A stretch of DNA of 64,000 nucleotides from JALORV01 sp963766365 (GCA_963766365.1 CAVXZK010000006.1:186001-250000), one strand, 5' to 3'; numbered from the stretch's first letter, positions 43,036 through 56,425 are shown. Numbers and translations are program-made. The notes: generated from the sequence alone by a model not told the origin.

Positions 43036-45462
43036 CTACGGCGCCGGCTTGAGCACCAGTTCGCGGTAGGCGGTTGCAGTCGGTCGCATCGGCAGCGCCT
43101 CCACGTCGCGCCATAGCGGCAGCATCGATGCGTAGAGGTCCGACAGCGGATGTCCCGCCTGTCCGGTCGAGTGCACCCAGGTCGAACTGCCCGCGGGACC
43201 GAGGTCATGGATGGTTCGCAGGCTTGCCGCATGGCTCGTACTGAACGGTGCCTCTATTCGATGCGACAGCGCGCCGACGTTGATCGTGTACGTGTCTCCC
43301 GGGTACGGCGTCCGCAGGTTGAACAGGCGAGTGAGCAGCGTGACACTGGACAAGGGGCGATGCTCGGCGATCGCCGTGTGTGCCTCGCCCCAGCGCAGGC
43401 CTGCCACGTCACGGCCGGACTCCTGGGCCAATTGCTCGACGCTCGCATCGAGCGACTCGGACATCAACGTCAGGCAACTCTCGAAGCGCTGCAGGGTGGT
43501 GCGGTCGTCACACCAGTCGCGCGCCGTCGACTTCGTGCTCAGCACATGCAGCAGCGGCCGCGTCGTGTCGGCGGCGGATACGAAGTCAGCAGCGAGATCA
43601 CCGAAGTCGTCGGCAAATATCCGCCGCGCGAGCTCGCGGCGCCAGGCGTGGAACAGCAGCCCCTCGGGCCGGTCGGCGGCCATCGCACCGTCCCAGGCCG
43701 TCAGGCGTTGCAAGGCCTCACGTCCAGCCGTGGTCAACGGCTGTGCCGCTCCCATGATCGCCATCAGTTCGCGCGCCGGGGTTGAGATCACGTCGGCCTG
43801 AATCGCCCGAGTCGACGCGACGTCGTGCTTCTCGCGCGCATCGACCAGCTGCCGGATACGCTGCACGCGATAGGAAGCGAACCAGTCGAACGTCAGGTGA
43901 TGCGGGTAGTCGGGCCCGACGATGCGGTTGTTCGCCGTCGCGATGAACCCGGCCTCGGGATCCATCGTGCGCGGCGCTTCCGCAGGCGGCAGGAAACCGT
44001 CCCAGTCATAGCGGGCGTCCCAGCCGGGGGCGGGCGCAATCCCTCGCAGATCGTTGTCGGCCGCGCGCCGCGGTATGCGACCTGTGACCACGAGTCCGAT
44101 GCGGCCTTCCGTATCAGCGAGCACCATTGACTGTGTGACGACCTGGAAGTCGGCCAGCGCGCGTTCTGCATCAGCCATGTTGCGCGCGCGATTCAGTCCG
44201 CGAATGGCGAGCAGCGTCCGATCGGTCGGCTCAAGGGCCGACCAGCGCAGAGCCAGCACATATCGCGGATGAGAGAACGCCTTGTCGATCGCCTCCAGCC
44301 CGCTGAGGACCGGTCCATGTCGGGACTCGCGGACTACCAGCGTCTCGTCCGCCTGTCCCTTTACCGCGATGCGCTCGCGATGTTCCCTGAACCGTTGCCA
44401 GCCGGCAGGAGTCTCGTATTCGAGACGATCATCGGGATTGAGTCGCTCGAGAAAGAGGTCCTGCTGATCCACGCCGGTATTGGTCATGCCCCAGGCCACG
44501 TGCTCATTACGGCCGAGCACGACCCCCGGCAGCCCGGGCAAGGTCGCGCCGATAGCCCTGAACCCCGGCGCCTCGATGGCCGCGAAATACCAGACCGAGG
44601 GAGCCGTCAATCCGAGATGCGGGTCATTGGCGAGCAGCGGCTTTCCGCTCACGGTGCGCCGACCGGCCAGCACCCAGTTGTTCGATCCCAGTCCTTCGCC
44701 TTCGCCAAAGCCTGCGCTCGGAATCGCCGCCTGGCGGAATTCCGTGGTCCGCCCGCCCGCGCTCTTCAGCGCCCCGAGCAAGCGATACAACTCGACATAG
44801 TCGACCGTGGCCGGCGGTGAGTCGCCGGGCAGCGGCGGATAGAGGTCGTCGATCTCGGCACGCGAGAAGCGCTGTGCCAGACGAAGCCGGCGCAGTTCCA
44901 TGCGCATCGAATGGGACGCGAGATCCCAGGCCATCATCAGTGACCACGCGATCGAGTCAGCCGCGGTCCAAGGCGCCGGCGCCGGCGTGCCAGTCAGCAG
45001 GAACTCCGGCGGCAGCGGACCGGTGCGGACCGCGAGGTAGGCATTGACGCCTTGGACGTAAGCGTCCACAAGGTTGCGGTGCTCAGCGTCCAGCGATTCA
45101 TAGGTGCGCTGCGCGGCGCGATGGACACCCAGCGTGCGAAGGAACCGGTCAGTCGGCAGTGCCGAAGGGCCCAGGACCTCGGCCAGCCGCCCTGAGGCCA
45201 GCCGCCGGTTGAATTCAATCTGCCAGAGCCGGTCCTGCGCGTGCACGAACCCGAGCGCAAACAGCGCGTCGCGTTCGCTCTTCGCGACGAGGGTCGGTAT
45301 GCCCTGTTCGTCGCGGCGGACATCGACCGGCGCGCCTAGCCCGACGACTGAAATCGTGCCTTCATGGATAGGCTGGCTGGCCTGCCGATACCAGAGGAAC
45401 AGAGCCAGCGAGCTGAGAATGCCACCGACAACGATCCCGGCGAGCCAGCGTAGAACGCGCAC
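43036..45462 (-). CDS. Penicillin acylase-family (S45) amidohydrolase
   Basis: An 808-residue Ntn hydrolase that self-cleaves into alpha and beta chains. A single TM helix (LAGIVVGGILSSLALFLWY) anchors or exports it, so the mature enzyme faces the periplasm. The N-terminal chain has VDVRRDEQGIPTLVAKSERD and ALGFVHAQDRLWQIEFNRR, conserved in the family. The catalytic Ser260 begins the beta chain in GSNNWV. The GVDQQDLF and PAPGWD regions continue the family pattern. Relatives hydrolyse amides, including acyl-homoserine lactones and beta-lactam side chains; the substrate here is unknown. I choose the GTG at 45462 because AGGAG lies five bases upstream; a TTG at 45477 lacks this. Confidence 0.88.
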   Translation of the reverse strand: MRVLRWLAGIVVGGILSSLALFLWYRQASQPIHEGTISVVGLGAPVDVRRDEQGIPTLVAKSERDALFALGFVHAQDRLWQIEFNRRLASGRLAEVLGPSALPTDRFLRTLGVHRAAQRTYESLDAEHRNLVDAYVQGVNAYLAVRTGPLPPEFLLTGTPAPAPWTAADSIAWSLMMAWDLASHSMRMELRRLRLAQRFSRAEIDDLYPPLPGDSPPATVDYVELYRLLGALKSAGGRTTEFRQAAIPSAGFGEGEGLGSNNWVLAGRRTVSGKPLLANDPHLGLTAPSVWYFAAIEAPGFRAIGATLPGLPGVVLGRNEHVAWGMTNTGVDQQDLFLERLNPDDRLEYETPAGWQRFREHRERIAVKGQADETLVVRESRHGPVLSGLEAIDKAFSHPRYVLALRWSALEPTDRTLLAIRGLNRARNMADAERALADFQVVTQSMVLADTEGRIGLVVTGRIPRRAADNDLRGIAPAPGWDARYDWDGFLPPAEAPRTMDPEAGFIATANNRIVGPDYPHHLTFDWFASYRVQRIRQLVDAREKHDVASTRAIQADVISTPARELMAIMGAAQPLTTAGREALQRLTAWDGAMAADRPEGLLFHAWRRELARRIFADDFGDLAADFVSAADTTRPLLHVLSTKSTARDWCDDRTTLQRFESCLTLMSESLDASVEQLAQESGRDVAGLRWGEAHTAIAEHRPLSSVTLLTRLFNLRTPYPGDTYTINVGALSHRIEAPFSTSHAASLRTIHDLGPAGSSTWVHSTGQAGHPLSDLYASMLPLWRDVEALPMRPTATAYRELVLKPAP

Positions 45463-45576
45463 AGGTACTCCTGCCAATTTCAGCTGGGGGCTGATTGTGC
45501 GCGACTTGCGGGCGTCCCTGATCAGAAATGCGAGGTCACCGCCACGTCACCTCGTCCGGAAGCAACGTTCAGGTAG

Positions 45577-46392
45577 TCAAGCCGTCCGAGTGGCCGCGCG
45601 ACGCGCGAGCAGCACGGCCGCACTGAAGGACAGGGCGATCACTGTGACAACGAGGCTGCCGAAGGCGAGATCCTTGCCTTCACTCCACGCCTCGACGGTC
45701 GGAAGCATCAGCTTGGCCGCACCAAACGCAGCCACCAGCAGGCTCACGCCTGAGACCGCCAGGCTCATGACCCTCGAGGCAATGCAAGCGAGCTGGTCCG
45801 CCTTTGCAATTAGCCGCGAAATCCAGAGGCCGTTGATGCCGTCGGTTACCAGCATGCCGAACACGAACAGCAGGCCAAGCACAAGGGCGTGACCGACCCC
45901 GCCGAACTGAACCGCCGTGAGCGCGAACAGGGCTGACTGGCTGACCGTGTCGAATGACAATGCAAACAGAGCCCCGACCAACGCCACGGTCAGCGGGTGC
46001 CCCGCCTGGTTCAGGCGACCGAGCAAGCGGCCCTTGAGGCCGACCGGTGCCACGACCTGGTCAGGCGCAGTGTTCAGCACCGCATACAAGTTGACGGTGC
46101 CGATCAGCGTCAGGAACAGGATCGACGTCCATGCGCCGAAGACCTCAAGCCAGGCCGGAGCATCCCAGCGTTCGCTGGCGACGCCCACGCCAAGCGCGAT
46201 GGCCAGCACCACCACGCCATGGCCGAGCGAGAACAGCGCGCCGCAGTAACGGCCAAACCACCGCTGCTGCCGCACGTTGTAGCGCGTCAGGCCATCGATC
46301 GTCGCGAGATGGTCCGCATCGAACCCGTGCTTCAGCCCTAGCAGGAACACCAGCGCGCACAGCGCGGTCCATTCGGTCGGCAGTTCGTGCAT
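45577..46392 (-). CDS. Nickel/cobalt permease, NiCoT family
   Basis: A 271-residue inner-membrane importer of Ni2+ (or Co2+) with about eight hydrophobic helices. The signature in helix 2, LKHGFDADHL at residues 20-29, carries the metal-binding His-Asp-His-Leu set. LFSLGHGVVV, FALSFDTVSQSALFAL and FVFGMLVTDGING are the other family motifs. It is downstream of nikR, and its promoter carries a NikR operator (46411-46438), so it should be repressed when nickel is plentiful. No nickel enzyme gene is in the window. Confidence 0.93.
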   Translation of the reverse strand: MHELPTEWTALCALVFLLGLKHGFDADHLATIDGLTRYNVRQQRWFGRYCGALFSLGHGVVVLAIALGVGVASERWDAPAWLEVFGAWTSILFLTLIGTVNLYAVLNTAPDQVVAPVGLKGRLLGRLNQAGHPLTVALVGALFALSFDTVSQSALFALTAVQFGGVGHALVLGLLFVFGMLVTDGINGLWISRLIAKADQLACIASRVMSLAVSGVSLLVAAFGAAKLMLPTVEAWSEGKDLAFGSLVVTVIALSFSAAVLLARRAATRTA

Positions 46393-46410
46393 GGCCCTTC
46401 CTCCGGCAAT

Positions 46411-46438
46411 GTATGAACTCTAGACCGATTGTTCATAT
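46411..46438 (-). promoter_or_regulatory. NikR operator over the NiCoT promoter
   Basis: GTATGA (46411-46416), then 16 bases, then TCATAT (46433-46438). The E. coli NikR operator is GTATGA-N16-TCATAC, so 11 of 12 defining bases match with the exact spacing. It lies 19-46 bases before the permease ATG and overlaps its proposed -10 box. Confidence 0.85.
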
Positions 46439-46459
46439 CCGATCCTTGTCGGGGATCAA
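46432..46459 (-). promoter_or_regulatory. Promoter of the NiCoT permease
   Basis: On the minus strand TTGATC (46459-46454) and TATGAA (46437-46432) are separated by 16 bases. The -10 box lies inside the NikR half-site, which explains repression by steric block. Individual boxes are moderate matches; confidence comes from the overlap. Confidence 0.6.
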
Positions 46460-46477
46460 AGCCCGGCAGGCCCGGCG

Positions 46478-46927
46478 TCAATGGTTCGGCGTCAGATGGG
46501 AATGGACCTGTCGCGAGGGGTGTTCGACTTCGACGGTCACGAGGTTGAGCTGCCCGTGCCGCACGCCGCGCTCCGCTGAAATCGCGTCGGCGAAGCTCCG
46601 GACCTCGCGCGATCGGCCCTTGAGCATCACGCTCTCGATGCACTGGTCGTGATCGAGATGCGCGTGCATCGTGGAGATTGTCAGGTCGTGATGATCGTGT
46701 TGCAGTGCAGTCAGGCGCTCGGCGAGGTCGCGCTCGTGATGGTTGTAGACGTACGAAAGATTCGCGACACAGTGCGCGTTTTCGTCTGCGCTCTCACGGA
46801 ACCGGTCGAGGTGGGCCCGCAGGATGTCGCGCACGGCTTCGGAGCGATTGCTGTAGCCGCGCCGCTCGATCAGCGCATCGAATTCGTGCGCCAGCAGATC
46901 GTCGAGTGAGATCGTGAACCGTTCCAT
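46478..46927 (-). CDS. nikR: Nickel-responsive regulator NikR
   Basis: A 149-residue ribbon-helix-helix repressor. The N-terminal 45 residues (RFTISLDDLLAHEFDALIE... NRSEAVRDILR) form the RHH DNA-binding domain. The C-terminal ACT-like domain has the four Ni ligands His77, His88, His90 and Cys96, matching E. coli His76, His87, His89 and Cys95, in QHDHHD, HAHLDHDQC and neighbours. A GGAGG sequence supports the start. It is 85 bases upstream of the NiCoT gene it should control. The TATACT-like -10 (46952-46957) upstream may drive it; no NikR operator is seen there. Confidence 0.95.
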   Translation of the reverse strand: MERFTISLDDLLAHEFDALIERRGYSNRSEAVRDILRAHLDRFRESADENAHCVANLSYVYNHHERDLAERLTALQHDHHDLTISTMHAHLDHDQCIESVMLKGRSREVRSFADAISAERGVRHGQLNLVTVEVEHPSRQVHSHLTPNH

Positions 46928-47000
46928 GCAGCCTCCAGCCAGGATTCGACCAGTATAGGAGGCAGAGTCGGCCGCGCCTTGCGCGTCCCGGGACTCGGGT

Positions 47001-47040
47001 CCAAAAATGAAAACGCCCCGATGCAGCGAAGCACCGGGGC
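47001..47040 (-). terminator. Terminator of the rRNA operon
   Basis: ACGCCCCG (47011-47018) pairs with CGGGGCGT (47033-47040) across a 14-base loop that can itself pair partly (GTGCTTCGCTGCAT). On the minus strand the stem is followed by TTTCATTTTT. It lies 14 bases after the 5S 3' end. Confidence 0.85.
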
Positions 47041-47053
47041 GTTGGTATGGCGA

Positions 47054-47170
47054 GCCTGACGATGTCCTACTTTCGCGGGAAATACATCCCACTATCATCG
47101 GCGCTGAGTCGTTTCACTGTCCTGTTCGGGATGGGAAGGAGTGGTTCCAACTCGCTATGGTCGCCAGGCA
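47054..47170 (-). rRNA. rrf: 5S ribosomal RNA
   Basis: About 117 nucleotides, beginning TGCCTGGCGACCATAGCG and ending CATCGTCAGGC. The terminal helix (GCCTGGC/GTCAGGC) and the conserved CCCATCCCGAAC loop are visible. It is the last gene of the rRNA operon. Ends are set by comparison and may be off by one or two bases. Confidence 0.93.
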
Positions 47171-47299
47171 AAAACGTTCGACCTCGCGATTGCGACCGCA
47201 CTGCGGCCACGTTCGAAAGATCCAAATCGGAAGAAGCAAGGCCACGCAAGGTGGCGGTCGCGATGCTCGAGCCTCGACTCACATTTGAGGAGGCAGCAC

Positions 47300-47308
47300 G
47301 GTTATAGG

Positions 47309-47315
<7 letters not shown>
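47300..47315 (-). repeat. 23S processing stem, 3' arm
   Basis: GGTTATAGGATCAAGC here is the perfect 16-base inverted partner of 50177-50192. In the transcript the two arms bracket the 23S and pair, making the RNase III substrate. Confidence 0.85.
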
Positions 47316-50187
<2,872 letters not shown>

Positions 50188-50336
50188 TAACCCTGCCGCC
50201 TTTTGCCAGGCACGGTTAACAAGCGACCGCGTTGCCGTTCGCTCAAATGTTGAGAGCTCGAATGCAATCACAACCCGTTATCAACCCACTCCTGGCTCAT
50301 CACCAGGCGCAAGGTTGAAACGCTTTGCTTCTTCCG

Positions 50337-50350
50337 AATTGTTAAAGATC
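50337..50350 (-). promoter_or_regulatory. boxA-like antitermination site before 23S
   Basis: Minus-strand GATCTTTAACAATT, similar to the TGCTCTTTAACA boxA that recruits Nus factors. It is a second copy of the site at 52481-52492, as expected in the 16S-23S spacer. Confidence 0.65.
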
Positions 50351-50360
50351 GAAACAGCGA

Positions 50361-50377
50361 TTTGACCAAAGGTCAAA
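50361..50377. repeat. Short perfect hairpin in the tRNA-Ala/23S spacer
   Basis: TTTGACC-AAA-GGTCAAA is a perfect 7-bp inverted repeat with a 3-base loop. No role is known; it may be a processing or antitermination structure. Confidence 0.6.
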
Positions 50378-50422
50378 CGGAAATCCGCGACACGGACTTT
50401 CGTTTGACGTTTGCCCAGAAAG

Positions 50423-50498
50423 TGGTGGAGGTGAACGGGATCGAACCGATGACCTCCTGCTTGCAAAGCAGGCGCTCTCCCAACTGAGCTACACCCCC
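50423..50498 (-). tRNA. tRNA-Ala(UGC)
   Basis: 76 nucleotides, GGGGGTG...CACCTCC acceptor stem, D-arm AGCTCAGTTGG, anticodon loop CTTTGCA with anticodon TGC, T-loop GGTTCGATCCC and an encoded CCA. It lies between tRNA-Ile and 23S, the classical position. Confidence 0.98.
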
Positions 50499-50520
50499 GG
50501 CACATCACCGGCACCGAGTG

Positions 50521-50597
50521 TGGTGGGTCTGGTTGGATTCGAACCAACGACCCCCGCCTTATCAAGACGGTGCTCTAACCAACTGAGCTACAGACCC
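50521..50597 (-). tRNA. tRNA-Ile(GAU)
   Basis: 77 nucleotides with acceptor stem GGGTCTG/CAGACCC, anticodon GAT in CTTGATAAG, T-arm GGTTCGAATCC and encoded CCA. It is 22 bases upstream of tRNA-Ala in the operon and serves the AUU/AUC codons. Confidence 0.98.
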
Positions 50598-50689
50598 TTC
50601 CGAAAGCTCTCGTCAGGGCCCGGCGCTGCGCGACGCCATCACAAACCCACTGCTGCGCCACCCTGCGCCACTCGCTGCTGCAAGAAACC

Positions 50690-50708
50690 AACCGATAAGT
50701 GTGGACGC
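50690..50708 (-). repeat. 16S processing stem, 3' arm
   Basis: CCGATAAGTGTGG (50692-50704, plus strand) is the perfect inverted partner of CCACACTTATCGG at 52459-52471. Pairing extends to ACGC/GCGC with one G-U wobble. The pair brackets 16S for RNase III. Confidence 0.8.
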
Positions 50709-50728
50709 CTGACTACTGGCGCGTACTC

Positions 50729-52263
<1,535 letters not shown>

Positions 52264-52480
52264 GATTCTGTTTGCGCAACCGTGCTAGGCACGATTGATT
52301 ACTCACTCGCTGGAATCGAGGTATGTGATGTTTCCATCAACTTCCCTCTTTCCATTGCGCGAGCACTTGATGCTTTGAGTTCAGCCGGCGCAGTTGGTTG
52401 ATGTCGTGGCGTGAGACCTCGACGACCTTCCGTGCCGGTTGCGCCTTTCACCAAGCGCCCACACTTATCGGCTGTTTCGT
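52264..52480 (-). other. rRNA leader region
   Basis: Non-coding leader between the promoter and 16S. It holds the 5' arm of the 16S processing stem. Short open frames here have no support. Confidence 0.7.
52455..52473 (-). repeat. 16S processing stem, 5' arm
   Basis: Partner of the arm at 50690-50708 (13 perfect base pairs plus flanking pairs). It immediately follows the boxA in the transcript. Confidence 0.8.
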
Positions 52481-52492
52481 TGTTAAAGAGCG
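52481..52492 (-). promoter_or_regulatory. boxA antitermination site of the rRNA leader
   Basis: Minus-strand CGCTCTTTAACA, one base from the consensus TGCTCTTTAACA. It recruits NusB/NusE to prevent premature termination of rRNA transcription. Confidence 0.85.
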
Positions 52493-52556
52493 TGCTGTCG
52501 GGTCACTTTTCGTCGGCAAACTTGTTGCGACGCAACCGCAGCAGCGAAGAAGCGGA

Positions 52557-52585
52557 ATTATGGCGGTACGGAAAAATCATGTCAA
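52557..52585 (-). promoter_or_regulatory. rRNA operon promoter
   Basis: Minus-strand TTGACA (52585-52580) and CATAAT (52562-52557) with a 17-base spacer: a perfect -35 and a one-mismatch -10. It precedes boxA by about 65 bases. No AT-rich UP element is obvious upstream. Confidence 0.88.
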
Positions 52586-52824
52586 GTTGAGGGACCGGGC
52601 TGATTACTGTGCCGGTAGCGGCCAGGCCCGTCGAACCAGCAAATCCGCTGCGCCCGACCCCACCCCGTTACGCCGCTCGCGCCGCCAAGCCGCTGTTTTG
52701 TAAGGATCGCGGGGCCCGAGATCTCGAAGTCCAGTCCCTCGCGCGTCAACGCAAGTTGCGCACCGACGCGGCAACTAGGCGGAGGGCTCTAGGCGGCGAG
52801 GACATCGACGCCCGCGCGCCGGGA
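52586..52824. other. Non-coding gap between rRNA promoter and enoyl-CoA hydratase
   Basis: I see no gene, RNA or strong regulatory site in these 239 bases. Open frames here lack ribosome-binding sites and recognisable content. Confidence 0.6.
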
Positions 52825-53601
52825 TCAGCTGTGCCTGAACTGCGCCGGGCGCTTCTCGACGAACGCTGCCATTCCCTCCTTCTGGTCGCTCGTCGCGAAC
52901 AGTGAGTGGAAGAGGCGCCGCTCGAACAGCATGCCCTCGTTGAGCGGGGACTCGTAGGCGCGGTTGATTGCTTCCTTGGCCATCATCACGGCGGGCAGCG
53001 ATTGAGCAGCAATGGCAGTCGCGGCCGCGAGGGCCTCTTCCAGGAGCTTGTCTGCTGCGACGACGCGCGAGACGAGGCCGGCGCGCTCGGCCTCTGTGGC
53101 ATCCATCATCCGCGCCGAAAGCACCAGGTCCATCGCTTTGGCCTTTCCCACCGCCCGCGGCAGCCGCTGTGTGCCGCCCGCTCCCGGAATGATGCCGAGC
53201 TTGATCTCGGGCTGGCCGAACTTCGCGCTGTCCGCCGCAATGATGATGTCGCACATCATCGCGAGTTCGCAGCCGCCCCCCAGGGCATAGCCACCCACGG
53301 CCGCAATGACCGGCTTGCGGATGCGGCGCAACGTCTCCCAGTTGCGGGAGATGTACTCCGACTTGAAGACGTCCATGTACGACCACTCCTTCATCGCACC
53401 GATGTCCGCACCGGCCGCGAACGCCTTTTCGCTTCCGGTGATAACCATCGCACCGATGCCATCGTCACCGTCGAATGCGAGCAAGGCGGTGCCCAGCTCG
53501 TCCATCAGCTGGTCGTTGAGCGCATTGAGCGCCTTGGGCCGATTGAGAGTCAGCAGACCGACGCGGCCGCGCGTCTCCACGAGAATGTTCTGGTAGCTCA
53601 T
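52825..53601 (-). CDS. Enoyl-CoA hydratase
   Basis: A 258-residue crotonase that hydrates trans-2-enoyl-CoA to (S)-3-hydroxyacyl-CoA in beta-oxidation. The oxyanion and catalytic residues are conserved: AAGADIGAM, then GGGCELAMMCD with Glu112, and KFGQPEIKLG with Glu132, matching the two catalytic Glu of the rat enzyme. GIIPGAGGTQRL is also typical. GGAGGG upstream of the ATG fixes the start. It is unlinked to fadD (3 kb) but acts downstream of it. The EchA/FadB-type specificity, long or short chain, cannot be told. Confidence 0.94.
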   Translation of the reverse strand: MSYQNILVETRGRVGLLTLNRPKALNALNDQLMDELGTALLAFDGDDGIGAMVITGSEKAFAAGADIGAMKEWSYMDVFKSEYISRNWETLRRIRKPVIAAVGGYALGGGCELAMMCDIIIAADSAKFGQPEIKLGIIPGAGGTQRLPRAVGKAKAMDLVLSARMMDATEAERAGLVSRVVAADKLLEEALAAATAIAAQSLPAVMMAKEAINRAYESPLNEGMLFERRLFHSLFATSDQKEGMAAFVEKRPAQFRHS

Positions 53602-53653
53602 GTGGTGCCCTCCTCACTGGATGATTCCAGTTTAACGGGGGCGCACCGCGCGA

Positions 53654-56200
53654 TTAGGACACGGGCCGCTCGCGGGCGAGGTAATCGAGGATCGTGTCGC
53701 CGGACACCGCGCGGGAGTAAAAGAATCCCTGCGCGAACTCGCAGCCGATCTCGCGCATGTAATCGACCTGGTCTTGCGACTCCACGCCTTCGGCGACAAC
53801 CTTGAGCCGGAAGTGCCGCGCCACCGCCAGCATCGCGTGGACGATGGCTCGACTATCCGCGTCGGCGGGAATGCCTTCGATGAAAGAGTGATCGATCTTC
53901 AGCGCGTTGATCGGCATGCGCTTCAGGTAACCCAACATCGAGTAGCCGGTTCCGAAGTCATCGAGCACCAGCCCGACGCCCAGCGACGCGAGTTCGGCCA
54001 GCACGTCGTTGTTGATCTCGCTTTCCTTGACCAGCGTGCGCTCGGTGATTTCCAGCACGATGAGGCGCGGCTCGATGTTGTGCTTGACCAGCGCGCTGCG
54101 CACCAGGATCGGCAACGCGGTCGATCCCATCTCGCGACCGGCGACATTCACCGCCACCGGCACGTCAAAGTCGGGACGCACCAGCCGCCACCGGTTGATC
54201 TGGCTGCACACCTCGTTCAGCACCCAGCGCGTGATGCGCTCCGACAGCCCGCTGACCTCGGCGACGCCGATGAAGCGGTCTGGAGTCAGGATGCCGTGAA
54301 CCGGATGGTTCCAGCGAATCAGCGCCTCGAGCCCGACGACGCGGCCGCTCGCCATCTCGATCTGCGGTTGATACTCGCAGATGAATTGCGGACTCTCGCT
54401 CTGCACCGCCTTCACGAGTTCGATGCCGAGCTGAACCTCGCGCGCCGCCCGCTCGTAGCGGATCGGATTGAAGAAGCTGAACTGGTTGCGGCCATCGCGC
54501 TTTGCCTGGTACATCGCGGCGTCGGCGTTCTTCAGAATCGTGCTCATGTCGCGACCGTGCTCGGGGAACAACGCAACGCCAATTGACGCCGAGACCTGCG
54601 TGTCGATGTTGGGGACGAGATCGGTGCGGTGCAACGCCTGGGCGATGCGAGCCGCCAGCAGTGCGACCTCCTGCCGATGGATGAATTCGCTGATCAGCAC
54701 GACGAACTCGTCGCCGCCGAGACGCGCCACCGTGCCTTCCTCGCCGACCGTCTCGCGCAGCACGTCAGCTGCGGACTTGATCAGCGCGTCGCCGACGATG
54801 TGGCCAAGCGTGTCATTGACATCCTTGAACCGGTCGAGATCGATCAGCATCGCCGCCATGCGGCGCTTGCGGTTCGACGCCGTCATGATCATGTCGCGCA
54901 TCGTCTCGCGAAGCAGATTGCGGTTCGGCAACCCGGTCAGTGCGTCGTACCACGCCAGGTGCTCGATGCGGGACTCCGCCTCCTGGCGCTGCGCGGCCTC
55001 CATGGACAGCGCCAGCATCAGTGCCGTGGTATTGGCGAAGCCGACGTCGTCCTCGTCCCAGTAGCGGGTCTCGCGGTGCTGCAGGCAGAGGACCCCGGCG
55101 ATCGTTCCTTCGACCAACACGGGTACATCTAGCAGTGCGCGGACACTGGACCAGTCCGCATCGCCGGCGAACATCGTCGTCAGTCGGGAGGTGCGGGTGT
55201 CGTTGACGACGACCGGCTGACGGTTCATCAGCTGTGAAAAATAGGCGGAAAACCGTGTGGCCGGAAGTTCGCGACCGACCCAGTCACGCATGAAGCGGTC
55301 CGCTGGCCGATCGAAAAGGGCTTCGCAGCGGAGCACGTCAGGATCACGGGTCAGTCGCCAGAAGCTCGCCGCGCTCACGTCGAGCACTTCGGCCGTCGAG
55401 CGCAGCACCGTCGCCAGCGTCTGCGTGAAGTCCGATTTCTGCTGGATCGCTAACTCGAGAAGACGCTCGCGGAAGCGAAGCCTGCGGGCCTGCGCACGCT
55501 CGGCAGGCCCGAGGTCTCGCGCGGTCAGCACCAGGCCGCGAACACTCGGGTCGTCGAGGCGGTTCGCCAGTACGCAAGACAGGCCGCGGCCGTTGCCAGC
55601 CAGCGCGGCACGGGTGCGCAGGTGCAGCGACGTCGGCTGGCGGTCGCCGGCCGGCTCTCGCAGCAGGCGGTCGACGGCGCGCCTGAACTCGATCCGGGAG
55701 GGCTGATCGAGGATGAACTCGAAGGGCGAACCCATGACGTCGCCCTCGTGTTCGCCGGTGATCGGCTCGAGCGCCGCGTTCGCATAGATCACGCGCCGAT
55801 CAGCGTTCAATACGATCGTCAGTTCACTCTGGTGCTCTGCCAGGGCCCGGGCGCGCGCTTCGGCCGCCCGGACCCGGCGGCGCGCGGCCCGTTCGGCAGT
55901 CGTATCGACGATCGATATCGACGCGAAGTCATCCTGGTCGAATCGAAACAACCGCACGACGAAGCGGGCATTCAGGCGCGTGCCGCTGCGCAGCGGCAGC
56001 CGTGCCTCGAACTCGTAGCGGCCTTCGGCCGTGACCTGCGACCAGAGGCGCTGCCAGCGGCGAGCGAAGGCGCGGTGGCTCAGATAGCCGAGCAGTTCGG
56101 CGACACTCCGGCCGACCACCGACTCGCCACCGATGAGCGCCGTTGCCTCGGCGTTGACCGCAAGGATCTGGCCACTGTGGTTGACCGCGAGGAGCGGCAC
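53654..56200 (-). CDS. PAS-PAS-GAF-GGDEF-EAL cyclic-di-GMP protein
   Basis: An 848-residue cytoplasmic signalling protein. PAS domains lie at about residues 1-110 and 120-235, a GAF domain at 260-410, GGDEF at 420-590 (intact GGDEF at 495-499, so diguanylate cyclase is possible) and EAL at 600-848 (EAL at 625-627, with DDFGTGYS also present, so phosphodiesterase is possible). It probably senses a small molecule or redox/light cue and tunes c-di-GMP, hence motility and biofilm. The start is uncertain: GTG 56200 lacks a ribosome-binding site and truncates the first PAS. The frame is open upstream as far as the hemG stop; a CTG at 56278 has GAGG 5 bases upstream. Confidence 0.9.
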   Translation of the reverse strand: MPLLAVNHSGQILAVNAEATALIGGESVVGRSVAELLGYLSHRAFARRWQRLWSQVTAEGRYEFEARLPLRSGTRLNARFVVRLFRFDQDDFASISIVDTTAERAARRRVRAAEARARALAEHQSELTIVLNADRRVIYANAALEPITGEHEGDVMGSPFEFILDQPSRIEFRRAVDRLLREPAGDRQPTSLHLRTRAALAGNGRGLSCVLANRLDDPSVRGLVLTARDLGPAERAQARRLRFRERLLELAIQQKSDFTQTLATVLRSTAEVLDVSAASFWRLTRDPDVLRCEALFDRPADRFMRDWVGRELPATRFSAYFSQLMNRQPVVVNDTRTSRLTTMFAGDADWSSVRALLDVPVLVEGTIAGVLCLQHRETRYWDEDDVGFANTTALMLALSMEAAQRQEAESRIEHLAWYDALTGLPNRNLLRETMRDMIMTASNRKRRMAAMLIDLDRFKDVNDTLGHIVGDALIKSAADVLRETVGEEGTVARLGGDEFVVLISEFIHRQEVALLAARIAQALHRTDLVPNIDTQVSASIGVALFPEHGRDMSTILKNADAAMYQAKRDGRNQFSFFNPIRYERAAREVQLGIELVKAVQSESPQFICEYQPQIEMASGRVVGLEALIRWNHPVHGILTPDRFIGVAEVSGLSERITRWVLNEVCSQINRWRLVRPDFDVPVAVNVAGREMGSTALPILVRSALVKHNIEPRLIVLEITERTLVKESEINNDVLAELASLGVGLVLDDFGTGYSMLGYLKRMPINALKIDHSFIEGIPADADSRAIVHAMLAVARHFRLKVVAEGVESQDQVDYMREIGCEFAQGFFYSRAVSGDTILDYLARERPVS

Positions 56201-56425
56201 GCCGGCCGTGTCGAAGCTCGCCTGCTTGAGCGAGCGCTCGACGGCAGACTGCCGTAGGGGAATGACCGTAGAGCTCAGCGTGACCTCGTGCGACTCAGGC
56301 GCCCCGCCGGCGCCGCCGCGGAGCCTACCCAGACGACCGATTTTGCCACGCGACGGCGCTCCGGAGCCGGGTCGATTGCACGAATTGTGCGGGTGCGGCA
56401 GCGTCGTTTCGGTCCCGCCGACGGC

